Position numbers and translations under genes: made by a program. DNA of 64,000 nucleotides from Endomychus coccineus. Taxonomy: Eukaryota > Arthropoda > Insecta > Coleoptera > Endomychidae. A model generated the notes under the pieces. It did no database searches. It worked only from the letters and a program-made list of their open reading frames with translations, and had not been told where the DNA came from. This document shows positions 45,895-57,500 of the stretch, piece after piece. The stretch lies in the NCBI GenBank assembly GCA_958510875.1, contig OY294069.1, positions 163,803,111-163,867,110 of the forward strand, written 5' to 3'. How positions within the stretch are numbered: the stretch's first letter is position 1; the number at the start of each line of letters is the position of its first letter.

Positions 45895-45965
45895 ACATAT
45901 GTCTACTATAGTTTTGCCTTTACGTACGTTTTGGCCTCACACCCTTCATCAGAAAGTGTTTGAAA
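45895..45965 (-). repeat. Eroded hammerhead-like motif (family 1)
   Basis: On the minus strand CUGAUGA (45952-45946) is kept, and so is the ACGUACGUA helix III. GAAA has become AAAA and helix II is mispaired (AGGGU/GGCC). The conserved G before AAA is needed for catalysis, so this copy should be dead. Confidence 0.55.
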
Positions 45966-46308
45966 TGTAATTCACAGTAACTTAAGCGCGGGACGAGGAC
46001 GAGACAAAACAGTTTGAGAAACAGAAATCCCTTTTGTCCAAGTAGGTGCAATGTTGAACAAATGTGTTTAAGATTTCATGACTACGACGGAAAAGGTATT
46101 TGCTGTAGCAGTATTACAATATTATTGTATCAGCTTTCTACATATACACATTTTAAACATACGTGTTCAATTAATAAGTTTTTTTAATGTTATCCAATGA
46201 TTGGACATCAGTTCTATGATTTACAGACTTATGTGAATCATATCCAGGATAAATCTTTTATAATAATTGGTTTCTTCACGTTAAAGTGGGCTTAATAGTT
46301 TTGACTAC

Positions 46309-46665
46309 TTGGTGGAACCTTTTCCCCACGTTATTACAATTTACGTAAGTGATGTCAACAACTTGTATGGGATCGAAGTCACTATAGAGTTGCGATTACC
46401 TTCAAAATCCACTATGAAGTTACTGTTACCCAATGGATCAATATCGAAAATCGGTGGATATATTAACAATGGAATTGACAACTGCTTGCTTACTACATTT
46501 TCTAATATAATGGAATCAATATCAGTGTCATTGATTTTTTTTTATGTAGGTGGACTACCACTATGTAGAGAATCACCGATAGAATTGTGGTCAATTTTCG
46601 ATAGACACGTCAACAGGTTTACGTTGCAATTTTTAGATTATCCTCTTGTTTTATCGGCACTTTAA
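46309..46665 (+). pseudogene. Possible transposon-derived protein fragment (118 codons)
   Basis: An open frame ending GGLPLCRESPIELWSIFDRH. The GLPL-x-x-x-S-x-x-x-LW-x-I pattern resembles a conserved D-G-L-P-L/I-x-K-S-S-x-x-x-FWPI segment in uncharacterised insect transposon proteins. The rest shows no known domain, and no start or stop context argues for a host gene. Low confidence. Confidence 0.3.
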
Positions 46666-46679
46666 GGCTTTATCGAGTT

Positions 46680-47455
46680 GTTGCCGCTGCGCAACAGTTC
46701 GCATTTCGGGAGCCAATCACCCAAATCACTCCATGTGGTGGTTGACGAAGTATCCTCCGATATAATGACTATTAACGCTGGTGTTCCACAGGGATCTGTC
46801 TTGGAACCGACTTTGTTCCTTATTCATATGGATGATCTGCTCGAAGGGCTCCGGTGCACAGTTTTGCAGATGATGGTACACTTCATACCGCTTTCTCATC
46901 TAGAACCTCTAGAGTTTAATGCAACCAAAACTCAAACATGCGTCTTATCCAGAAAGGTAGATCCCACAATCCCTAATATCAGGAACAACAATTCCCTTGG
47001 AGTTTTCCATATCCATGCTCGGAATCACCACCAATAGCACCCTCTCATGGGACGATCATGTAAGGTCCATTGCGAAAACCACTTCACAATTGGTTTCCTA
47101 TTCCATCCCAATAGGTACTTTACATTCCAGCAGCTCTTCACAAATTACGAAGTACAGGTTTGACCTGTCCTGGAGTACTGTTCACATGTTTGAAGTTCGG
47201 TTCCCAAACATACGCTGACGCTCTTGAATTCTATCCAGAAGAGAGCTATTCGCCTGATTGATGATATTACACTTACGAGTTCATTGACCTGTCTAGAACA
47301 TCGTAGAAAGGTGAGAGATCTCTACCTTTTCTATAGATGTTTCCATGGTTGGTGTTCATCAGGAATCTCGTATGTTGTTGCACCATGGAAGATTCCAACA
47401 CCATGTTTTTTGAGTATTATAGGTTTCCCTCTAGTGTAGTTAAAGTATAAAATAG
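46680..47455 (+). pseudogene. Jockey-like retrotransposon remnant, family A (best copy)
   Basis: Reads SLHVVVDEVSSDIMTINAGV, then PQGSVLEPTLFLIHMDDLLE, an eroded active site, FNATKTQTCVLSRKVDPTIP, ITTNSTLSWDDHVRSIAKTT, then NSIQKRAIRLIDDITLTSSL and YLFYRCFHGWCSSGISYVVA. The order is that of a jockey-clade reverse transcriptase and its downstream domain. At least three frame changes. The 3' end GTAGTTAAAGTATAAAAT lies at about 47447. Confidence 0.85.
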
Positions 47456-47659
47456 AAAAAAATAAAAAATTTTGCAATTAGAAAATCTAATAATCTCTTT
47501 CACCTCATAAATAAGTTCTGTGAAATTACCGCCAAGTTTTGAAATAATTCAAAATTGTCTAGCATTCCCAACGGAACATGCATAGTACTGGAGTTCAAGC
47601 CTCATCATTTAACACAACTCCGGCAAAATAACCTAAAAAACTGGAAAACCTTTTCTATT

Positions 47660-48035
47660 TCGATGGCAACTCCCTTTGCCTGTTGAATTCAGACGATATA
47701 TGATGATACAACATAGTAGAAAGGTGGGAGATCTCTACCTTTCCCATGGCCGGTGTTCATCAGAAATCTCGTATGTTGTTCCACCACGAAACATTCCAGA
47801 CAAGCGGACGAGACGAGTTCGAACTACCACACTACTGTCAAACTCGAGACCTGCCGAACTTGTTCTTACCAGACTTGATTTATTAATCGAACAGCGAGGT
47901 CTGTCCCTATTCCTATAACCTGTAAAAATACGAATGCGTATCTCCCCTCCCAATATTCCACCAATAGCTCACATGATGTTCGTCGAACATTATAGATTTC
48001 CATCTCGTGTAGTCAAAGTAGGAAATAATAATAAT
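47660..48035 (+). pseudogene. Jockey-like 3'-end fragment, family A
   Basis: Repeats the C-terminal part (RKVGDLYLSHGRCSSEISYV, VPPRNIPDKRTRRVRTTTLL, ending MMFVEHYRFPSRVVKVG). It ends GTAGTCAAAGTAGGAAATAA and then AATAATCG. A separate truncated insertion directly after the previous copy. Confidence 0.8.
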
Positions 48036-51000
48036 CGAAAACGCAATACAGTTGATCCTGTTTCTCCTAGACGTTGAAAAGTAGTGGCAAACACTGATCT
48101 GTCAGGCAATTTCCTTAGAGGAAAACACAATATCCACGTATTCAGCTGTACTGTAAATACTTGCATGATGATTCCGCAGACTGTGCATGAAAGAACTTAA
48201 AATGCATTAAAACTCTAATTGATCAATGAACACACCACAGGCTATCAGACTTTTACACAATCAAAACGTCAATTGTTGTAGAGATTGTGCTCGGCTACCT
48301 TTCATCCAATATTTGTTGGAATAAGTTTTTTCGAGTTACATGCATTGAAGTGGTTTTTAACTTGTTTCTCAAAAACTTAGGGAAATGCGAAAAAAATTGT
48401 AGTTTTAGTTGCTTGAAGATAAGCATACGAAAAACAGTGTCGTACAATAATTTGTCCTAATATCAATTAGGTTACCCTCTGGGACGCCACTGGAATTAAT
48501 AATTCTATTCCAATTACATTATTAAGGCAAGTGAGCATTCCAATTTTTTCAAAACAAGGCAAAAGTTTTTGAATAATTAATTAAACACTGATTTTTTCTA
48601 AAGACTTTGACACTCAGTAGATCGAAAACGAATAATTTGTATCTAAGAAACCTATCCTAAATGGCGGTTTCAGTCTGGGTCATCCTAGATGTTACTCTAC
48701 GTTAGTAGCTTAGCTGAGTATATCAACATATGGTTAAGAACCTTTGAGCCATCGAATTTTGGAAAATAGGTTAAAGAATAATTCTCAATATCAGCATAAC
48801 TTTCTTTATTAAGTTTTTACGGTATACATATAATATTACATTTTGGAAACATTGAATATATTATGACACAAAACACAACAGCCACAATCAATAATGAATA
48901 CGATAAATATTCATCAAAGTGCATAAATATCAATACATGTATAATATCAGAATATGGTAAAGTTGTAAAAAATGTAAGGATCGGGTTTGCTCTTCGCGTT
49001 TCTATGCGATAACGACCTGACACTAGAAATCTTAGAAAAATATTGCACGTATGCTTTGAGCTTAACATAAAAACGCGAAGTTTTGCAACACCGCAATCGG
49101 ATATGTCTCGAAATGGTCTGGCAACGTCGTTTCAATAAACGTATAACGTTGTCACAATAAAATTTACCATTTATCAATTGCACTATTCTTGCGAGTTTCT
49201 TTTACAAATTCTAAAAAATTTCGCATTTACTTTATCGCAGTTCTCTGAAGATGATATGTCAAATATGAAACAATATCTAAATATTGCTTGCAGTTATTCA
49301 AACGGTACGAAGAGATTCACCAAAATGGCTCATTCATTTTTTTCGATTGTAATAACTTCTACACATACTGAGTTACGTAATGTAAACAAGTATGTGGAAA
49401 TGAAGTTTAATTGGTGAATATCTAGCTACAGTTTGAGTACATCTTTTTAGTTAATTAAATTTTTACATTTCATTTATACATTTATATAGATATAAGGATA
49501 GTTTGTCTAGACATTCACTATGAATGTTGTGAGGTTAGATAGATTGTTGATCTACAAAATATGTATTGCTAATGGAAAAATACCAACTATCATTGATTGA
49601 TTGATGAATGATCTAATCTCAATTGATACCAAAGCTTGTGGGTTCAGTGTAGTCCACCCTCTTACTAAAAAGCCCTATGATAACTAACGGAAGCCTTGGA
49701 CAGACTGTTACTTGGGAAAGATGCAACCCAAATATATGATATGTTGGTTCCAATTCATTGACAATAAAGCATTGGTAATTTTGGATGCTGGCGAGATTAT
49801 TGGTACTAGAAGTCGAATCGAGGTGACTATCAATCGCTCTTCATTGAAAAGTTAGAGAAGTAGAAATTAGAAATGTCATTGAATGAGAACGCACAATAAA
49901 TATTCATTTTAACCTGCTATTTTCTGTCCAGAATTATTTTTTCCATTTGCTGTTGTTCTGTGGCCTCCGCTATCTTAGCATAGGATTATTTTTTCATGAT
50001 TCATTATATAATCAATCTATTGTTTAACAATTGGTTTACCTCCATTGACACGCTGGATCGATATCATATTTAACAACATCAATTAGATAAGCAACGTCTT
50101 CAATTAAATCAATTCTAAATATCTTGCAACACCAGCTCACTATGATCTTAGTGCACCAAGATAAATGAAACTTTACCAATCGTTAGTGGCATTTAATTGG
50201 GAGCAGCAGGGACGAAATTCCACTAATAATTCTAGCCACTTCTCAATATAATGCCATCGATGGAATTCGTGATTCCACTCTACTGCCTTCGCCTAGTAAT
50301 CACGAACGCAACTAATTAAACACAGTTTCCGTTACTCTGGTTTTCTAAACAGTTGAATGCACAACACAACAAACTAATTGAAATGTGTTGACTGTTGAAT
50401 AATGTAATGGGGCTCACGCTGACTTGGAGCATCGAGAGTAACAACAAGTAAGGTGACACTTGTTACAATCCTAACCTCAAACAGCTGAAAGTGCTTGTAC
50501 TCATCCAAATCATCCTTATGCCTATTTACCACCTAGATTCTAGATATTAAGGTACGTGTAGAGCAAATTTTCACAGAAATGCTGAAGTATTGGAAGGGTG
50601 ATTTCCGAATTGAATCCCAGGATTTTCCTTCGAACACACTTTAAAAGTGCATTGACAAATGTCTCTAATCTAATTTTAATCTAATTCTAATATAATCTTA
50701 AATATATATTGTTAACAATAATGATATGGATATTCAAGCTCACAAATTTTGGCTCCATTTTTTCCTTAATATGTAGCATGCATTATATTCTTCTTATATG
50801 TAGTAACAAATCCAGGTCGTTTAACGTTCTGAAAAAAATTCCGATTTGAAATGATTCTCTGTCTCATAAAGCGTTAAACGAGCTGAAGTTCTCCTATAGA
50901 CAATTAATGCGGCACCAATGATATGATACTTTACAATCCACCTTGATATGTTCCTTTATAAATACTTGTCCCAACTTAGAAATTCACTTGTTTGGTGTGC

Positions 51001-51532
51001 GATTCATCAAATCAGGATTTTGAAAGGAATACGAATTCACACATTCATAATAACTGGTTAAACATCGAATATACATCAAGATATGGATAGCGTAAAATAC
51101 AGACAATAAGATTAGAATTGGGACGTTAGAGTTGGCGGTGGATCTCCAAGATTTTTTTTTTAGCTTCAGTCATCCTCCTCAGGATATTCCGATATGTATT
51201 TGATAGTTAAAATATTGAAATTAATATCTTCATAACAGAACGTCCTAACCTATTCTTGTTGGGAAAGAGACACAATCACGCGAGATGTTAAAAATATGCA
51301 TCCAACAAAAATACGTCAATGAGGTTCGTTATGATGTGTATTAAGAAGAAATTAAATAGTCGAACTAAGGGTAGAAAGCTCATAGGAAAATAGCCTAGTT
51401 CCTTAAATGTGATATACGTACATGCTCAAGAAGTTCAACTGCAAATTAGAATATAATTCATTAAATACAAAATATATCCGACTAATTTATAACTAACTTT
51501 TGCTAATATCTATTTAAATCTATATTAAATGT
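48036..51532. other. 3.5 kb without a recognisable gene
   Basis: AT-rich. Short open frames at 48817-49417 on both strands overlap and carry no domain that I know. A TGAT-rich patch (49594-49611) may be the tail of a lost family-B element. No inverted repeat found by eye. Confidence 0.45.
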
Positions 51533-51538
51533 TTTAAT
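51533..51538 (-). promoter_or_regulatory. Possible polyadenylation signal ATTAAA, LRR gene
   Basis: TTTAAT on the plus strand, 51 nt downstream of the stop codon at 51589. Confidence 0.45.
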
Positions 51539-51588
51539 AATTACAAACAGAACAAATTACTAATGACTTAAGATGACTAAGACCAATG

Positions 51589-54500
51589 TTAAATATATAT
51601 CACTGCACATGCCCATAAACCTAATGTTAATGGAGCTGCGATTCTCTGTAAGCTAATAATGGAACTACCACTACTTGGTGAACCATCGTACGATTTTATA
51701 ACACAGTTCATTTTCTCTAGCGGTAAACTTTGCAAGCTGTACTCTCTATGCTCGTGCTGCATCATACATACCGTCCGTTTCTTTTGCATCATTTCGTCGT
51801 CTTTGTCTTTTAGACCTTTAATCCAGTTACGGTACCATTGCAAATCGCAATCGCATAACAATGGATTATCTGGAAAAATAATACAAATTAATCAGGGAGG
51901 AAATCTGTTAATATTCGCAGTTATTTGGTCAATATTGATAACCATTAACGACATTGAAATTACCGAACCATCGGTCTTTCTTTGGCTCTAGTTGGGAGGA
52001 GTTCCACCCTAAAGGTACAGGGGACAGAGGCGAAGCTAGACCTAAGAATAGGCTTCTGGCCAAAAAGGTTTGTTTATTCTACCTCAAAAGGGAGAGGTAA
52101 TTGCAAACCAGAACATAATCGATATAGAGAAGGGAAATCTTTTCAAACCACCCTCTGGTGACAGACCTCCTGGTCCATCCTAAGATCCAGAATCTGAATC
52201 ACCTTTCCAACACATTTTCTTCACTCCAGACTCCAATCACCTACTCCTCATCAATCCTCACCCCACCTGAGTTCTACACACAGCAGTTGTATATAGATGA
52301 ATATTCAACACGCCAAGATGGCAACAAAGATTTGAAGAAGAGCTAATTGGCATTGCCTTCCTCCAGAAACCATTGATAGTATTCACGCTTTGGGCATCAT
52401 TTCTGGTAAGGTAATAGCTATTACTCAGAGCATCTGTCTTGATCAGAAACGACATAATATACCCCTATAATGAGAAACAATTACCTTTATCCATTGAAAT
52501 TACTGTTAAAATACTGAGGACCAAGCAGTCATCATTAGAATAAACTAGTTTACTCTGATGATGGCTACTTGGTAGCTGAAGGTCCTCAGTACTATAACAG
52601 TATTCTCAGTGAACAAGGGTGATTGTTTCTTATATTGTATTATAGTATCCACAGGGTGAACTCTATCCTAGTTTATTAACTACTTTGTTGTATCTGGCTG
52701 TAGTACTCCGGACATTGTGGCGGTCTTCTATCTATTCGGGTGGAGTCATGGGGGATTATTGTGATTAGTGTGGAAAAGGAGAAGTAGTGAAGCATGTAAT
52801 ATTATATGCACTTGTATTTGTGAAGTAAGCAATCTACTTTCAATTATCTCACTCAATTTGTGCTTGTTTTTCTTTTTTGGATATAGCTTCATATCCGACC
52901 TTCATTATATTTATTAATGGGATCTATCTTTCGTATTAAATCGAGCCGATTTAGAGAGTTATTTGAATCTCCTTCACCATTATAGATTTTGTTTATTCTT
53001 TCTTTACTGGGAGAGTTGAAAAACGTTTCTGGGTAGCCATTCATTTCCAGTACACAAGAAGTTAGTCTCAACGATATCTTCATGTTCATTCAGTATCATC
53101 CACAAATTATAAAAAAGTGTTATAAAGAACCTTACAGATCGAGCTGTAAAATTGTCACACTCAGAAAACCCTCCCAAAATTTGAAAAAAATGATGATACA
53201 CTTCCGGAGACCTCAGAGAAAATTAAGAAATGGTGAAAAAAGTATGATATAAATGTTGTGCATGAAGATACTGACTGTATTGGTAAATATTTTTCAAATC
53301 TAAAACCTTTAATATCTAAAGATAAACAAACCCAGTAAATGAATTGAATTGTTGAGATTGCGATGAGACTTATAGAGGAATCTATAAGCAATATTTATAA
53401 AAAATAATGTATGGTCATGAGTATAGTACTAAAAGGAAAAATTCGGAAATGCCACCTCCCTTGCTGAAATTTCTTATCATTTAATATTTGACCTGGAGAA
53501 ACAAAATTTTGTGTGTTTCAGCAAAGAATAAGAAGGTACAATATGAACTGTTCATTGTTTCAGTGGAAATTTGGTAATTTGCCATACCTCAGAGTTATAT
53601 CAACTGTATAGATTTTATTTCATGAAATCATCGTCACTTACCCATAATATCGATGACTCGAAGTGTATCTAATATTGGCTCCATCACCTCTTCCGATACA
53701 TGCATAAGTTTGTTGTTCTGTAAATTTATCGTTTCAAGAGAATTCAGATTTTCGAAAATCAGACCAGTGAGTGTTTTTATGCTGAAACGAAATTGTAATC
53801 AAAACATGAGACAGACAAATTCTTGTTCTCAAACTCTCTCTAATGCCCCTATCATCTGATTGAATTCTAATACAGGAGCACAATTCTATCGCGAGAGGTT
53901 CAACGTAAGAAATATAGGGTGTTCCGGGGGGAAATAGACATATTTTAAGGAAATGTCTAGGAAGCCAGAATAAGTGAAATAAGCTCGTGTGTTCAAGTCC
54001 GATTGTCACTTGTTATTTGTTATTTTATATTAGATCGGGTGCACAATAAAATAGAAGTGAATTCCTGCGATCAATGTCGATGACATACATAATACATCGG
54101 TCGATATATACACTGATGAGCTCAAGATCGCGAAGCAGATGCCCAGAACTGAAGGCTTCAGTGTTACAAGTCAATCAAACCTGAATTCCTTTCTGGATAA
54201 TATCTAGCGAGTAGACTGAATTAACAGTTTTCTGCAGGTTGCCATTTCATTCAAACTTGGTGTGTTTCCTCCCAACTGGAAGGCAACTGGAGTTCAACCA
54301 ATTCAATAAAATGGCAAGAAGACTCTCCCCAATAATTATGGACCCATTGCACTGTCATATATGATCTCTGAGGTGATGGATAAGAACAATTAACATCAAG
54401 CTCATCCAATTGAGAGCTCAGAAATTATGATTGACCGGTAATATGACTTTTGTTAGCAGATATCGACAGGAGACCTGCCTGCCTACGTAACACATGAATG

Positions 54501-57500
54501 ACAGGATTCTTTTGAAAAATATGGCAGATCTCTAGCTGTAGAATCGGATATCTCCAATGCATTTGACCCAGTTCAGCACCAAAGTGTTCTTGAGAATCTT
54601 GCGTCATATGGTTAGCCGTCTCAACGTTGTAACTTGCTATCGAGTTTTCTATCAGATCGGATTATCCTTCGATACAACGGCTCCGATATCAATGCCGTGT
54701 GCCACAGGGATCTGTCTTGGCACCATCTTTGTTTCTGCTCTATATCGACGATCTCTTGGAAGTGACCAGCTTCCACATCCACAGCTTTGCAGATGATGGT
54801 ACACTACTCATCTACAATCCATATACCATCCTACGAAGTCAGACTAGCGAGACAGAGACAGGTTGACGCAAATAATGGAGATCTGGCAAAGGTTTTGAGA
54901 TGGTATCTTATAATCTAGTACAATATGATGCAACCAAAACTCTAGTTCGCATCTTCTCCAGGAAGGCGGATCCCACAATTCCTAATATGAAGATGTCAGG
55001 TACAACTATTTCTTTGACGTGTTCTATATCCTTGCTTAAGAACACCAAAACAGCACTCACCCATGGGATGATCATGTGTGGTCCATTGCGAAAACCGTTA
55101 CTTTTCATCCCAGAAGCTCCCCATGATCTTCAAAGCACAGATTAATCCTGTCCTAGAGTAGTATTCACATGTTCGGCTCACAAACATACTCTGAAACTCT
55201 TGGATTATATCCAGAAGAGAGCTATTCGTCTGATTGTCACACTTACGAATTTTAACACCATGTTCTTCAAAGATTATAAGTTTTTCTCTCATGAAGTCAA
55301 AGAACATAACAGAAAATTCAAGAATTTGTAAAATGTACTTTCCTCAATGGTAATTCAAGAAAAGTTTCTATTATTTTTTCAGTGTTCAAAAAATACGCCC
55401 AATTGTAGTCGCGTTCCCATAAATCTTCAAAGAGTAGTGAGTGAAAAAGGGATCGAGGTGGTATATATTTTCTATGGGGATAACGATATTTCTCTTCACT
55501 TACTCATTTTTCTGTAAGTTGAGGAAAGTTATAGAGTCACCATAGCCCACAAAAGCATCCTCCGCAATATGACTTATGTTGTTTGAACGCAAATCCAAAT
55601 GTCGAAGTCGATGTAGTCGTTTCAAAGCGTCTGTAGGTATGGTATGGATATTGTTGTCACCCAGTCGCAGATATTGTAGATTTTCTGAAAAACAAGTACG
55701 AAATTTTCATATTTATATTTGGTAAGAGTAATTTGACATTTGATTCAAAAAGAGTAGTTAAATTATTAACCGAATGGGACTTATACAGGAATCTGTAAAC
55801 AATATTTACAAAATTGAATGTATGGTCATAAGTAAAGTACTAGAAACAAAAAATTTGGAAAAAAAAAACTGTTATGATTATAACCATCAGTTCGATTACA
55901 AAATTGTTAATATTTACTAAAGAAACCCATTATTATAAAAGATCTATTCTGGAGATGATTCACATGAAACGTGACTTTAAGTCTGTAAATCATAGAACAG
56001 ATATCCAATCATTTGAGTCAGATTTATACTAATTCAATTAATTAAAATCCTTGCAAATTCCGACATGCGTCTTTATAATGTTTAAAGTATATTTTAGGTA
56101 GATTAGTGGAATAGCAAAATTTCCAATAATGTATGACAACCTTTTTCCATTTCGTCATAATTCTTTACCATCCGGTTCAAAAGTGGATACTTGAGCGTTA
56201 TATTTTGATTTCAGCCTTATTCTAACATCGCTTGAGATTTTTCAGTTTATTTCAAATTATTTTCGAATTACATTAACAATTTTCACATGTATCTGTGGCA
56301 CTTGAGAAAATCACGTGCTGTGTGAAGATTTTATTCTATACTAAAGCTTTTTAGACATGTATTGTTTCCAATCGTAGTACATATTATGTAAAAAAAATTA
56401 TGTTGGAAGATAGAAGATAAAATATAGAAAGAAAGAGTGTTGGCCTTAATATCGTCCCTTGAGGTATGCCGGTTTTAATTATTTGTCTAGAGTTTAGGGT
56501 GCTACCTATTCGGACTTGTTGATGTCCTTCTGTTAAGTAATTTTTTATAAGTTGAAGCACACAACCGCGAATGCCTATGTGTTCCAACTGTTTCAATAAG
56601 TTTGCATGCATTACTGTGTCAAATGCTTTTTGAAGGTCAAGAAAAATGGCAATGGTTTTTTATTAACATTGAAATTATCTAATATGTGCGAGGTTAACAT
56701 CTGTACAGAGTCTATTGCACTTATTCCTACACGGAAGCCAAACTGATTATGTGATAGGATCGAACTTTCTTGTAGATGACTTCGAATATTATAAGTAGAT
56801 TGATATGTAGTGAATTCTTGATACATATGCATATACTCAAAACATTAATGTGTTACAATTTCGATTACTCGTGCTTCTATTCCTTTTGGCAACGTGGGCA
56901 TTTCTAATTGAAATTAATGCGATAAGGACGCTTTGTGCTTGACACAAGAAATCCGGTCTTATAGATTGATACGACGAAAATAATAAGCATATGTGTTGGT
57001 GTCACCTATTTTCTTGAAATTTATATATAAAACATATATTTTATTTATATATATTATATTTAAGGATGTCAGTATCATTTGTAAGTGAGTTGATAAAAGG
57101 CTTTGATTATGTCATTGTGATGGAACAATTCTCAGCAAGGGAACTTCGCAGTTGGTGTATTCTTAAGATCTCAGGAATCACAGGTCTTTTATGAGATCAC
57201 GGTGATTCTTTATTAGAAGCTATTTGAGTATCTATAATCTATTCTAGTATTTTTTAGTGCTTATAGTTCACTTTTCTACAGTGTCGGAGGTTTTCATGTA
57301 GTTGACGAAAGTCTTCCATATTGATATGTTCCTTCAATTTCCTTTTCCATTAAGGTTTTCTTTATAAATTTTCGGTAAATAGGTCACACCAATACATATG
57401 CACTGAATTCATACACAATTATCACACAATGTGTACTCAAATGTGTAAAATAACTAACGGCATTAGTGAAGAACCCCAACAGAGTGACACTCGTATGGGA

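Noticed and set aside
48817..49417. Overlapping open frames on both strands
   Set aside because: No domain, no splice or codon signal; typical chance frames.
53930..53950. AGGGTGTTCCGGGGGG, which resembles a mariner/Tc1 terminal repeat
   Set aside because: No matching inverted end or transposase nearby; could be a solo end but cannot be supported.
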